A DNA stretch of 64,000 bases, taken from the NCBI RefSeq assembly GCF_014172405.1, contig NZ_WNXC01000010.1, forward strand, positions 62,001-126,000. Direction: 5' to 3'. Within the stretch, counting starts at the first letter, position 1, and the number at the start of each line of letters is the position of its first letter. Shown one piece after another: positions 51,807 through 60,988 of the stretch. This DNA comes from Pedobacter gandavensis. GTDB taxonomy: Bacteria; Bacteroidota; Bacteroidia; Sphingobacteriales; Sphingobacteriaceae. The notes beneath the pieces are model-generated. The model worked only from the letters and a program-made list of their open reading frames with translations. It was not told the DNA's origin and ran no database searches. Both the position numbers and the translations under genes were made by a program.

Positions 51807-53738
51807 TTGAAAATAAAAGACACTACAGGTCTTAACCTTTATCTGGTTCTGGCCTATCGCCTTCTGATATTATTATTACTATATACCTTATGTAGAATCG
51901 GATTCTACCTTTTCAATCAGGATCTATTCCAAAACATTACATTTCCCAAGTACTTGTATATCCTTTGGGGTGGACTAAAATTTGATGTTTCCGCTTTAAT
52001 CTACATCAATTCCATTTACATCCTTGCCCATGTCATTCCTTTCCCTTTCCGTTATAATGAAGGGTATCAAAGGTTTTTCAAATGGTGGTTCATCATTAGC
52101 AACAGCTTAGGAATTGTAGCCAACCTGATTGATTTTGTTTACTATAAATTTACGCTTAAACGAACAACAGCAACGGTTTTCAGCCAATTTAGTAATGAAC
52201 AAAACAAGCTAAAACTCTTTGGCGACTTCTTGAAAGACTATTGGTATTTATTGGTATTGCTAGCGGTATTCATTTGGCTGTTCATCAAATTGTATCAACT
52301 GATCCAGGTTAAAAAGACAGTCCGCTTTACCTGGCCGATATATCTTTTACATACCGTATTGATGCTAGTAATCGCTTTAATGTGCATCACTGGTGTGCGT
52401 GGCGGATGGGGATTTGGTACCAGGCCAATCACTTTAAGTAATGCTGGTGAATTTGTAGATACGCCCGATCAAATGAGTTTGGTCTTAAATACACCTTTCG
52501 CCATCATCAGAACCTTAAAAGCCTCCAAATTAAAGCCGCTTAATTACTATGATGAGCAGACGTTAAACTCCATTTACAATCCGATCCACCTTCCTAAAGA
52601 CACCGGAAAATTTAACAAGTTAAATGTGATGGTGATCATCGTAGAAAGTTTAGGGAAAGAACATATTGGCAGCTTGAACAAAGACCTTGATGGTGGTAAA
52701 TATAAGGGCTACACGCCTTTTCTAGACTCTTTAGTAGGCGAAAGCTATACTTTTAAAAGGAGCTTTGCCAATGGCAGAAAATCTATCGATGCCTTACCTT
52801 CGGTCATTACCGGAATCCCTTCTATCAATGAACCTTTTGTATTGTCGATTTATTCGAGCAATAAAACCACCAGTATTGCTAAAATTCTAGGCGATGAAGG
52901 TTACGAAACTGCCTTTTTCCATGGTGCGCCAAATGGCTCTATGGGCTTCTCTTCTTATACAAACCTTGCAGGCGTAAAAAAATATTTTGGCCAAAATGAA
53001 TACCAAAAGACAGGTGATTCAGACGGCACCTGGGGTATCTGGGACGATCCATTTTTACAATACACGGCACAAACGATCAATACTTTAAAGCAGCCTTTCT
53101 TTGCCAGTGTGTTCACTTTATCTTCTCACCACCCTTTCCGGATTCCTGAGGAGTATGTTGGTAAATTCCCTAAAGGACCGCTGCCAGTACAAGAGCCATT
53201 GGGCTATACAGACATGGCCTTGCGCAATTTCTTTAAAACAGCATCCAGCATGCCATGGTTCAAAAACACCTTGTTTGTACTTTGTGCTGATCATGCTACC
53301 GTATCTTATCATCCGGAATACCAAAATACACCAGGATATTTTTCTATCCCTATTATCTTTTATCGCCCGGATGGTTCCTTAAAAGGATTGTCAGATAAAT
53401 TGGTACAACAAATGGACATCATGCCTACCGTGTTGAACTACTTGCATTATGATAAACCATACTTCTCGATGGGATTTGATGCATTTGACGAGAAAACTGA
53501 TAATTTTGTCGTGAACAATAACGATGGCTCTTTTAACTTTTATATGGGTGATTACTATTTGGTGAACGATGGTAAAGATAACCTGGCGCTGTATAACCTG
53601 AAAAAAGACCGCCTGACACAGCACAACATTTTAGCGGAAGAACCTGAAGTTGCTGCAGCCATGGAAAAGAAGTTGAAAGCCTTCAGACAGCAGTACAATA
53701 ACAGAATGATCGCAAACCAGTTAACCTATAAAAAATAA
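51807..53738 (+). CDS. LTA synthase-family sulfatase-fold protein, TTG start
   Basis: 643 residues: about five membrane segments in the first 200 residues, then a phosphatase/sulfatase-fold extracytoplasmic domain (E-S-L-G-K-E-H near 282-288; N-G-R-K-S-I-D-A near 323-330; D-H-A near 495). Family members transfer phosphoglycerol or phosphoethanolamine to envelope lipids or glycans. The nucleophile position appears to be Ser instead of the usual Thr. No ATG lies upstream in frame; TTG at 51807 fits the promoter position. A GtrA gene follows 2 bases later. Confidence 0.84.
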   Translation: MKIKDTTGLNLYLVLAYRLLILLLLYTLCRIGFYLFNQDLFQNITFPKYLYILWGGLKFDVSALIYINSIYILAHVIPFPFRYNEGYQRFFKWWFIISNSLGIVANLIDFVYYKFTLKRTTATVFSQFSNEQNKLKLFGDFLKDYWYLLVLLAVFIWLFIKLYQLIQVKKTVRFTWPIYLLHTVLMLVIALMCITGVRGGWGFGTRPITLSNAGEFVDTPDQMSLVLNTPFAIIRTLKASKLKPLNYYDEQTLNSIYNPIHLPKDTGKFNKLNVMVIIVESLGKEHIGSLNKDLDGGKYKGYTPFLDSLVGESYTFKRSFANGRKSIDALPSVITGIPSINEPFVLSIYSSNKTTSIAKILGDEGYETAFFHGAPNGSMGFSSYTNLAGVKKYFGQNEYQKTGDSDGTWGIWDDPFLQYTAQTINTLKQPFFASVFTLSSHHPFRIPEEYVGKFPKGPLPVQEPLGYTDMALRNFFKTASSMPWFKNTLFVLCADHATVSYHPEYQNTPGYFSIPIIFYRPDGSLKGLSDKLVQQMDIMPTVLNYLHYDKPYFSMGFDAFDEKTDNFVVNNNDGSFNFYMGDYYLVNDGKDNLALYNLKKDRLTQHNILAEEPEVAAAMEKKLKAFRQQYNNRMIANQLTYKK

Positions 53739-53740
53739 GC

Positions 53741-54226
53741 ATGCGCAAAGCTTTGTTAAAGCTCATAGACTTTTTCTATCCTCCTTTTTCAAAATACATT
53801 TCCTTACATACGTTCAGGTACATTGCTTCTGGAGGTACAACTTTTGTAGCTGGAATTGTGTTTTACTACATTGCGTATAACTGGGTGTTAAAACAGCAGG
53901 ATGTTCACCTTGACATTCCTTTTCTACCAAAGCTCATTACCGCACCAATTGCGGCCTTTGCCATGGAAACTGTCGCTACATTTATCATCGGTTTTACCTT
54001 GAACAAATACCTGGTTTTCACCAAATCTACTTTAAAGGGTCGGATTCAATTATTCAGATATGGATCTGTGGTAGCCACCAATATTCTAATCAGCTATGCT
54101 TTGCTAAAAGTACTGATAGAGTCCTTTGGTTTCTACCCTACAGTTTCCAAAATCATCATTTCCTTTCTGTTGGCTATATTCAGTTATTTTTCTCAGAAGC
54201 ACTTCTCCTTTAAGGTAAAGAAGTAA
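53741..54226 (+). CDS. GtrA-family membrane protein
   Basis: 161 residues with four membrane segments and the R-Y-I-A-S-G-G motif near residue 26-32. GtrA-type proteins are proposed flippases for lipid-linked sugars or other polyprenyl-linked cell envelope intermediates. Two bases after the LTA synthase-like gene, so the pair likely works together on an envelope polymer. Confidence 0.87.
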   Translation: MRKALLKLIDFFYPPFSKYISLHTFRYIASGGTTFVAGIVFYYIAYNWVLKQQDVHLDIPFLPKLITAPIAAFAMETVATFIIGFTLNKYLVFTKSTLKGRIQLFRYGSVVATNILISYALLKVLIESFGFYPTVSKIIISFLLAIFSYFSQKHFSFKVKK

Positions 54227-54343
54227 GCGTTATGTTCTGGAGAAATGTCTAGATTCCGTTATTTTTCATAAATCAAGGCGTGTTTTGTAGAGGAGAAGAA
54301 ATAGATTTCCTTATATTGCCCTTCAGATAACACATAACACGTA

Positions 54344-56122
54344 ATGAGCGATTTTAATGACTTTAACAATCCGCAAGTAGCTAAGCTTCCGCAGCATTTA
54401 AGACAATTTATTGTTGAGCAGCATTACGAAAAATATACGCCAATCGATCAGGCAGTTTGGCGCTATGTAATGCGCCAAAACTATAGCTACCTGAAACAAG
54501 TGGCCTACTATCCTTACATCAAAGGCTTGCAACGCGCAGGTTTAAGTATAGAACACATCCCGAATTTACAGACGATGAACGACAATCTTGGCAAAATTGG
54601 CTGGGGTGCCGTTACTGTAGATGGATTTATTCCACCGGCAGCATTCATGGAATACCAGGCTTACCGGGTATTGGTGATTGCAGCAGACATTCGTCAGATT
54701 AACCATATTGAATATACACCAGCTCCGGATATTATCCACGAGTCGGCCGGGCATGCCCCGATTATTGCAGATACCGATTATAACAATTACCTGAGCTATT
54801 TTGGCTCCATTGGCGCCAAAGCCATGTTCTCTTCAAAAGATTTTGAATTGTACGAGGCCATTCGCAACCTGAGTATTTTAAAAGAAGCAGCAAATGCCCC
54901 GGAACAGGAAATCGCAAAAGCAGAGAAACACTTACAAGTGGTTTCAGAAAATATGGGTGAGCCATCAGAAATGTCCTTATTAGGTCGTTTGCACTGGTGG
55001 ACTGTAGAATATGGCTTGATTGGTACTTTAGAAAATCCGAAAATATATGGTGCAGGCTTACTTTCTTCTATTGGTGAAAGTTCCAGCTGCATGAAAGCGG
55101 AGGTGACCAAACTATGGTACAACATAGATACGATCAATTATTCGTATGACATCACCAAACCACAACCACAACTATTTGTGACTGAAAATTTCCAGAACCT
55201 AATAGATGTATTAGAGCAGTTTGCTGATACGATGGCGTTCAGACGTGGTGGTGCAGAAAGTGTAGTCAAAGCAATTGAATGTAAAAACCCGGCAACGGCA
55301 GTGTACAGTTCTGGATTACAGGTAACTGGTGTCTTTACAGACATGGGATTAAATACTGCTGATGAGCTTACTTTTATCAAAACAACTGGTCCTTCTGCAC
55401 TGGCAGTAGATTCAAAACAACTGGAAGGTCATAGTAAGTTCTACCATAAAGATGGTTTCTCTTCTCCTGTAGGTCGCTTAAACGGCTTGGTGTTAGAAGA
55501 CCTCACTTTAGCCGAATTGCAGGAACAAGGTATTGCAGAGGGCAGCAGAGCAGATGTGACTTTCGATAGTGGTATTCAGCTGAATGGTTTAGTCAAGGAG
55601 ATTATACAACATCATGGTAAAAACATCCTGATTGTTTTTGAAGACTGTACTGTAAAAGAAGGCAATGGAAATGTACTTTTCCAACCGGAATGGGGTACTT
55701 ATGATATGGCAGTTGGAGAGAAAATCGTATCTGTATTTAATGGTGCGGCTGATAAAGAAGCTTACGAAGAGATCACGCACATCAGTGACAAGCAAACGCA
55801 TAAAGTAACTTACGACGAGAAAACGCAGCAACTCCATGCGATTTACAAAGAAATTCGCTCGATCAGAGAAGATAAGAGAAATTATGAGCAGGTAATTGCA
55901 CTGTTTGAAGCTTTAAAAACAGCGCATCGTTACGATTGGTTGGGCGCTTTAGAGATTCTCGAAATCCTTTACCACAAAAATCTAGATCCGGAATTGGAGA
56001 AAGAAATACGTATCTATCTGGAACTAAAGGCGGCAAATGAGCCAGACCATTATAAATTAATTACCGATGGCTTACATGTGATTGAAAATCCGGTAAGTCA
56101 ATTGATTACAGAACAGGATTAA
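54344..56122 (+). CDS. Aromatic amino acid (phenylalanine) hydroxylase with C-terminal extension
   Basis: 592 residues. The catalytic domain (about residues 10-300) carries the iron triad H132, H137 and E222 in I-I-H-E-S-A-G-H and W-W-T-V-E-Y. It uses tetrahydropterin and oxygen to turn phenylalanine into tyrosine. No N-terminal ACT domain. Residues about 335-592 form an extra region with no recognised domain. Upstream of the Phe/Tyr catabolic genes, and the SDR gene abuts its stop codon. Confidence 0.9.
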   Translation: MSDFNDFNNPQVAKLPQHLRQFIVEQHYEKYTPIDQAVWRYVMRQNYSYLKQVAYYPYIKGLQRAGLSIEHIPNLQTMNDNLGKIGWGAVTVDGFIPPAAFMEYQAYRVLVIAADIRQINHIEYTPAPDIIHESAGHAPIIADTDYNNYLSYFGSIGAKAMFSSKDFELYEAIRNLSILKEAANAPEQEIAKAEKHLQVVSENMGEPSEMSLLGRLHWWTVEYGLIGTLENPKIYGAGLLSSIGESSSCMKAEVTKLWYNIDTINYSYDITKPQPQLFVTENFQNLIDVLEQFADTMAFRRGGAESVVKAIECKNPATAVYSSGLQVTGVFTDMGLNTADELTFIKTTGPSALAVDSKQLEGHSKFYHKDGFSSPVGRLNGLVLEDLTLAELQEQGIAEGSRADVTFDSGIQLNGLVKEIIQHHGKNILIVFEDCTVKEGNGNVLFQPEWGTYDMAVGEKIVSVFNGAADKEAYEEITHISDKQTHKVTYDEKTQQLHAIYKEIRSIREDKRNYEQVIALFEALKTAHRYDWLGALEILEILYHKNLDPELEKEIRIYLELKAANEPDHYKLITDGLHVIENPVSQLITEQD

Positions 56123-56824
56123 ATGAATATAGTATTAACAGGTGCAAGCAGTGGGATTGGTTTTGAAGCTGCATTAGAGTTCACAAATTACAAAGAGAAC
56201 AAAATTGTATGTATTGCCCGTTCGGCGGACAAACTGCGTAAACTGCTGGAGATTGCCAGAAGTATTAATCCGGATTGCGTGTTGCTTCCGGTAGAATTTG
56301 ATATTGTACATGATGATTATGCTGTATTACTTCCTTTTTTAAAGGAGAGACTAGGCACTATAGATATTTTGATCAACAATGCAGGTGCTTTAATCAACAA
56401 GCCTTTCCTAGAAACCAGTAAGGATGATATGTATCAGATGTTTGAAAGCAATGTTTTGGGTCATTTTAATATGATTCAGAATTTATTGCCTTTGATGACT
56501 GCAGGTAGTCATATTGTAAATATTGGTAGTATGGGTGGTTTTCAAGGTAGCGTAAAGTTCCCTGGCCTTTCAGCTTACTCTTCCAGCAAGTCTGCACTAC
56601 ATACTTTAACAGAATGCCTTGCTTTTGAATTGGCTGAAACTGGAATTAAGGTGAACTGTCTGGCATTAGGTTCTGCGCAAACAGAGATGTTAGAATTGGC
56701 ATTCCCTGGTTATGAATCGCCGGTTATGGCATTTGAAATGGGAAAATATGTGGCCGACTTTGCCAAGACCGGACACAAGTTCTTTAATGGAAAAGTGCTC
56801 CCAGTAGCAGTAACCACCCCTTAA
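56123..56824 (+). CDS. Short-chain dehydrogenase/reductase
   Basis: 233 residues. Rossmann motif T-G-A-S-S-G-I-G (residues 6-13), N-N-A-G (85-88), catalytic S136, Y152 and K156. NAD(P)-dependent oxidoreductase. The ATG follows the hydroxylase stop directly with no gap, so the two are coupled. One attractive guess is a pterin reductase regenerating or making the hydroxylase cofactor, but the substrate cannot be read from the sequence. Confidence 0.86.
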   Translation: MNIVLTGASSGIGFEAALEFTNYKENKIVCIARSADKLRKLLEIARSINPDCVLLPVEFDIVHDDYAVLLPFLKERLGTIDILINNAGALINKPFLETSKDDMYQMFESNVLGHFNMIQNLLPLMTAGSHIVNIGSMGGFQGSVKFPGLSAYSSSKSALHTLTECLAFELAETGIKVNCLALGSAQTEMLELAFPGYESPVMAFEMGKYVADFAKTGHKFFNGKVLPVAVTTP

Positions 56825-56849
56825 TCAATTACTTACCAACATTATTTTA

Positions 56850-56878
56850 GGCTAAAGATAGTTTTATTATCTTTAGCC
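56850..56878 (+). promoter_or_regulatory. Perfect 11-bp palindrome before the C40 peptidase
   Basis: GGCTAAAGATA (56850-56860) and TATCTTTAGCC (56868-56878). It may terminate the SDR transcript, but no T-run follows. Its right arm resembles a -7 box (TATCTTTA) eight bases from the peptidase ATG, so it may be an operator/promoter. Confidence 0.45.
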
Positions 56879-56886
56879 CAATCCCT

Positions 56887-57420
56887 ATGAAGAAAAGCAT
56901 CCTAATTGTCCTGTTTTTATCCATGAGTACGTTTGTGGCAAAGTCCCAAGCATTGACACCTATTCCTTATCAGGATATGGTTTTCAAGCTGATGGAAAAC
57001 CTACCGGCACTTCCTGCCAGTAAATTTCAACCGAGTAATTTGCTATCTTTTGCAAAGTCAATGATTGGCACGCGTTACCGATATGCTTCCAGCAATCCTA
57101 AAATTGGTTTTGACTGCTCTGGATTTGTAAATTATGTATTTAGAAATTTTGGCATTAATGCCCCTCGCTCTTCCAGAGATTTTGCAACAAAGGGTCAGGA
57201 TAAGAAGCTTGCTGATGCACAGGTTGGAGATGTGATCATCTTTACCGGCACGAACAGTCGCGTTCGTCGCGTTGGCCATGTAGGGATTATTTCTGCAGTA
57301 GATGGAGACGAGATCAAGTTTATTCATTCTTCTTCAGGTGCTGCAAAAGGGGTAACCATTACCAGCTTAAACGAAGGTTTCTATAAGAAAAGGTTTATGA
57401 AAGTGGTTAGTATTTTATAA
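56887..57420 (+). CDS. C40 (NlpC/P60) peptidase
   Basis: 177 residues with a signal peptide (about 1-22). Catalytic triad: C77 in F-D-C-S-G-F, H131 in V-G-H-V-G, and H147. The enzyme cleaves peptidoglycan stem peptides in the periplasm. No SH3 or LysM domain. No operon partner. The convergent flavin reductase gene ends 5 bases beyond its stop. Confidence 0.9.
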   Translation: MKKSILIVLFLSMSTFVAKSQALTPIPYQDMVFKLMENLPALPASKFQPSNLLSFAKSMIGTRYRYASSNPKIGFDCSGFVNYVFRNFGINAPRSSRDFATKGQDKKLADAQVGDVIIFTGTNSRVRRVGHVGIISAVDGDEIKFIHSSSGAAKGVTITSLNEGFYKKRFMKVVSIL

Positions 57421-57425
57421 GAAAA

Positions 57426-58313
57426 TTACAGCAATACCACTTTTAAAGCATCCAATACATTTCCTTCTGCCAGAAACTGCTTTGCCAATTCATGAAGTTC
57501 ACGCTCCCGGTTATTTGCATCGCCAATAGTAGCGTCTAAAACTTCTTTCACCTGGCTATTGCGTTGCATTTCATCTACCTCATCCGCTGAAGGAAGCTGC
57601 TCTATATTTCCCAATCTACCCAGGTCATTCCCTGAAAGCACATAAGAATTTCTAACTGCTTTAGGTAAAGCGTCAACACCAATCCCCAGTGTGGTTAAGG
57701 GTTTAGCTACTTTAAACAGGCTTTCTGGCGTAACTCGGCAATACCAATCACCACCCAAACGGGCCACAAGATCAATCTTTTCCTGGTCGATTTTCCCATC
57801 AGCATCCAGAATTTCTTCCTTAATGTGGATTAGCTTTATTTCTGCCAGAATCAGGTTTCCTGCCCCAGGTTGATCTCCCAAATGAATGATCTCTTTAACC
57901 AGGCATTCCATTTGGACCGGTGCTTCTGCCACTCTCGGTGGTTTAACTAACTCGGAAGGAAACATGGTAAAACCTGCCTTCTCAAACTCATTAATCCCCT
58001 TCACATATTCTGTACTAGCCAAGCTCATTTGCTGCACCATCGGATAATTTACAATATTGATGACGCATTCTTTCACTTCCAGCACATTTTCCAAGGTATG
58101 TTTAGTACTACCATCCCTCACCCTTCTCGATGGAGAAAAGATACACATTGGCGGATTTGTACTGAACATATTGAAAAAGCTAAAAGGGCTAAGGTTGATG
58201 TTCCCCTCCTGATCTATGGTACTTGCAAAACAGATGGGTCTGGGTGCAATAGCATACTGCAGATAGTTTTGCAATTGAACAGAAGAAATTGTGGTTACAT
58301 CGATAGTCAGCAT
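57426..58313 (-). CDS. Flavin reductase-like (flavoredoxin) protein
   Basis: 295 residues. The N-terminal ~200 residues are a split-barrel FMN-binding flavin_reduct domain, with A-P-R-P-I-C-F-A-S-T (about 23-32) and S-P-F-S-F-F-N (about 42-48) typical of flavoredoxins. A C-terminal tail of about 80 residues is of unknown role. A TAACTTTG box at 58337-58344 lies upstream. It neighbours the fumarylacetoacetase gene, which suggests a link to aromatic degradation, but no reaction is evident. Confidence 0.83.
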   Translation of the reverse strand: MLTIDVTTISSVQLQNYLQYAIAPRPICFASTIDQEGNINLSPFSFFNMFSTNPPMCIFSPSRRVRDGSTKHTLENVLEVKECVINIVNYPMVQQMSLASTEYVKGINEFEKAGFTMFPSELVKPPRVAEAPVQMECLVKEIIHLGDQPGAGNLILAEIKLIHIKEEILDADGKIDQEKIDLVARLGGDWYCRVTPESLFKVAKPLTTLGIGVDALPKAVRNSYVLSGNDLGRLGNIEQLPSADEVDEMQRNSQVKEVLDATIGDANNRERELHELAKQFLAEGNVLDALKVVLL

Positions 58314-58336
58314 ATAGGTTTGAGCTTATTTAAGGT

Positions 58337-58344
58337 CAAAGTTA
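58337..58344 (-). promoter_or_regulatory. -7 box upstream of the flavin reductase gene
   Basis: Minus-strand TAACTTTG, 23 bases before the ATG. Confidence 0.45.
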
Positions 58345-58404
58345 ATGCCTAATTGTAGTTAAAAAAAGGGCTTACTGAATTTTAATCCAGGAGGGAAAGA
58401 GATA

Positions 58405-58436
58405 CTCCGGTAAGGTCATCACAGCGCTTACCGGAG
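58405..58436 (-). terminator. Hairpin after the fumarylacetoacetase gene
   Basis: Perfect 10-bp arms CTCCGGTAAG / CTTACCGGAG, loop 12, 9 bases past the stop. The T tail is weak (TATCTCTTTCC), so confidence is moderate. Confidence 0.55.
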
Positions 58437-58445
58437 AGATTTCAT

Positions 58446-59444
58446 TTATTTCTTTTTCAAAGCAAGAATAGAGAAATCGCTATCCGCTTTTATAATGCTA
58501 TTGCTTAAGTGTCCAAGACCGGTGATCTCCATTTCGACCACATCACCCTCTTGTAGCCATTGCGGTTTAAAATCAGGATTATTTAATAATCCAGTACCAT
58601 TGAGTTCCAGAAAACAGCCTGTACCTACCGTACCAGAACCAATAACATCACCAGGCAAAATATCTACACCATAGGCACAACGCTCAATGATTTCTGCAAA
58701 AGTCCAATCCATATCAGCCATATTTCCAGCCGATACTTCTATTCCGTTTACAGTACAAGTCATTTTTAGGTTGTAAGCTTTTCCGGTATGCCCAGGTTTA
58801 GGCGCACATAGGTATTCTTCCAACTCATCCGGTGTAACCAACCATGGGCCGATAACGGTAGAGAAATCTTTTCCTTTTGCAGGTCCTAAATTCAGCAGCA
58901 TTTCTTCCATTTGCAGGGTTCTTGCGCTCATATCATTCATCACCATATAACCGGCAATATAATTGTCAGCCTCTGCGGCAGTGATGTTACGTCCTTTTGT
59001 ACCGATCACAATTGCAACTTCCAGTTCAAAATCCAGCTTTTGGAAATGATCAGGCATACATTCGATATCGCCAGGTCCCTGAATGGCATTGTGGTTCGTA
59101 AAATAGAAAATTGGATACTGATCAAATTCTGCAATCATATCTACCTTACGGTTTCTACGTGCGGCAGCCACATGCTGACGAAAAGCGTAACCATCTCTAC
59201 ATGATGTTGGATGCGGTACTGGTGCCAATAATTCATAGAAAGCCTCTTCTTTAGGTTCGATTTCACCAGATTTAATCTGTGCATCTACCTTTTTAGCGCG
59301 ATCCATAAGATCGACACCACCACGTAGGAATTCGTTCATCTCATCAGGCAACAATTTGTCGCAAGAGTTCAGGTTATAAATATGTCCGTTTACAAAAACA
59401 CCCAGGTGTTCTCTGTCTTCTGTTTTATAGGATACCAGCTTCAT
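58446..59444 (-). CDS. Fumarylacetoacetate hydrolase-family protein
   Basis: 332 residues. The FAH fold is indicated by D-F-E-L-E-V-A-I-V-I-G near 132-141, the N-D-M-S-A-R motif near 172 and the G-S-G-T-V-G-T-G-C segment. Splits fumarylacetoacetate to fumarate and acetoacetate at the end of tyrosine breakdown; the neighbouring homogentisate dioxygenase and HPPD genes support this. Divergent from hmgA. TAGCTTTG at 59470-59477 lies 25 bases upstream. Confidence 0.88.
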   Translation of the reverse strand: MKLVSYKTEDREHLGVFVNGHIYNLNSCDKLLPDEMNEFLRGGVDLMDRAKKVDAQIKSGEIEPKEEAFYELLAPVPHPTSCRDGYAFRQHVAAARRNRKVDMIAEFDQYPIFYFTNHNAIQGPGDIECMPDHFQKLDFELEVAIVIGTKGRNITAAEADNYIAGYMVMNDMSARTLQMEEMLLNLGPAKGKDFSTVIGPWLVTPDELEEYLCAPKPGHTGKAYNLKMTCTVNGIEVSAGNMADMDWTFAEIIERCAYGVDILPGDVIGSGTVGTGCFLELNGTGLLNNPDFKPQWLQEGDVVEMEITGLGHLSNSIIKADSDFSILALKKK

Positions 59445-59772
59445 ATGCTCAGTTTTTTGTCAGTTTGTTCAAAGCTATATAAAAATACAGCTTCAATGGT
59501 TAAATATAATTTATCTACATTAAATCGCGATGATTGTTTGTTCGTTACTATAATTATTACTTAATTTAGCTCCGCAAACAAAATGATCTTAAACCTCACA
59601 TATCATAATCAAGTGGCCAAACAAGCATTGGCTGCATTCAGGTATGCGATGCTTTCCAAGATTATTTTTGCTCAATATTCCATATAGCTTTCCCTTGCTG
59701 TTAAAATAAAACGTTTTCTACGTTTTACTGTTATTAATATACATATAATTCTAACCAAATTAACCTACTGTT
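59445..59772. other. Divergent region between FAH and hmgA
   Basis: 328 bases. On the minus side a TAGCTTTG box at 59470-59477 fits the FAH promoter. A 34-codon plus-strand frame starts at 59583, but it resembles no family I know and is probably noise. No clear TAnnTTTG box precedes hmgA. Otherwise AT-rich with no obvious structure. Confidence 0.5.
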
Positions 59773-60939
59773 ATGCCTATTTATCATACCTTAGGAACAA
59801 TTCCTGCGAAACGTCATACCGTTTTTAGAAAGCCAGATGGCAATTTATATGCAGAAGAATTAGTTTCTACTGAAGGGTTTTCCAGCTTATACTCACTCGT
59901 TTATCATTGTCACCCGCCAACCATTGTAAAAGAACTGGGTGAGCCTTACTCTGTGGAGCCAAAGATTGCGCGCGAAAAGCACTTGCGTCATACCAGTCTG
60001 ATCGGATTTAATGTTAAACCGGAAGATGACTACCTGAAAAGCAGAAAACCTGTGCTCGTAAACAGTGATTTACATATCTCTTTGGCGGCACCAAGAAAAT
60101 CTATGACCGACTATTTCTATAAGAATAGTCAGGCAGATGAAGTCATCTTTATCCATGAAGGTACTGGAACGCTAAAAACAGGGTTTGGAAAGATCCGTTT
60201 TGCTTATGGCGACTACCTGGTTGTGCCTCGTGGTACGATTTACCAAATGGAATTCGACGATGAGAAAAACAGACTTTTTATCATCGAGAGTTTCAGTCCT
60301 ATTCGTTCTCCAAAACGTTATAGAAATGAGTACGGACAATTAATGGAGCATTCTCCTTACTGTGAACGTGACATCAGACGTCCTCAGGATTTGGAAACCA
60401 TCGATGCGTATGGGGATTTCAAGGTCCTGATCAAAAAACAAGGCTTAATGTATCCATACACTTATGGAACCCATCCTTTTGATTTTGTGGGCTGGGACGG
60501 TTTTCACTATCCTTGGGCATTTTCTATCCATGATTTTGAACCAATTACAGGCCGTCTACATCAACCGCCTCCGGTACATCAGACTTTTGAAGGTCATAAT
60601 TTCGTGATTTGCTCTTTTGTTCCAAGAAAATACGATTATCATCCTTTATCTATTCCTGCGCCATATAACCATAGCAATGTGGACAGTGACGAGGTATTAT
60701 ATTATGTTGATGGTGATTTTATGAGCAGAAAAAGTGTAGTTAGAGGCCAGATTACCTTACATCCAGGTGGAATTCCACACGGACCTCATCCTGGAACGGT
60801 AGAAAAATCTATCGGCAAAGAAAGTACGGAAGAGTTGGCAGTTATGATTGATCCATTCCGCCCTTTAATGCTTACCGAAGATGCCATCCAAATCGAAGAT
60901 CCAAATTACTTCAAAAGCTGGCAAGAAAACGTAGAATAA
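59773..60939 (+). CDS. hmgA: Homogentisate 1,2-dioxygenase
   Basis: 388 residues. Oxygen-dependent ring cleavage of homogentisate to maleylacetoacetate, requiring Fe(II). Features: a cupin domain with I-H-E-G-T-G-T-L near 148, the G-W-D-G-F-H-Y-P-W segment near 242, the histidine-rich P-P-V-H-Q-T-F near 268 and H-P-G-G-I-P-H-G-P-H near 335 supplying metal ligands. HPPD follows 49 bases later on the same strand. Confidence 0.92.
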   Translation: MPIYHTLGTIPAKRHTVFRKPDGNLYAEELVSTEGFSSLYSLVYHCHPPTIVKELGEPYSVEPKIAREKHLRHTSLIGFNVKPEDDYLKSRKPVLVNSDLHISLAAPRKSMTDYFYKNSQADEVIFIHEGTGTLKTGFGKIRFAYGDYLVVPRGTIYQMEFDDEKNRLFIIESFSPIRSPKRYRNEYGQLMEHSPYCERDIRRPQDLETIDAYGDFKVLIKKQGLMYPYTYGTHPFDFVGWDGFHYPWAFSIHDFEPITGRLHQPPPVHQTFEGHNFVICSFVPRKYDYHPLSIPAPYNHSNVDSDEVLYYVDGDFMSRKSVVRGQITLHPGGIPHGPHPGTVEKSIGKESTEELAVMIDPFRPLMLTEDAIQIEDPNYFKSWQENVE

Positions 60940-60988
60940 AGGAACATAAATAGAAAATCAGATTAAGAGTTTAAAATATTTAAATATC

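Noticed and set aside
59583..59687. 34-codon plus-strand frame in the FAH/hmgA gap
   Set aside because: Too short, with no family resemblance and no promoter; most likely chance.
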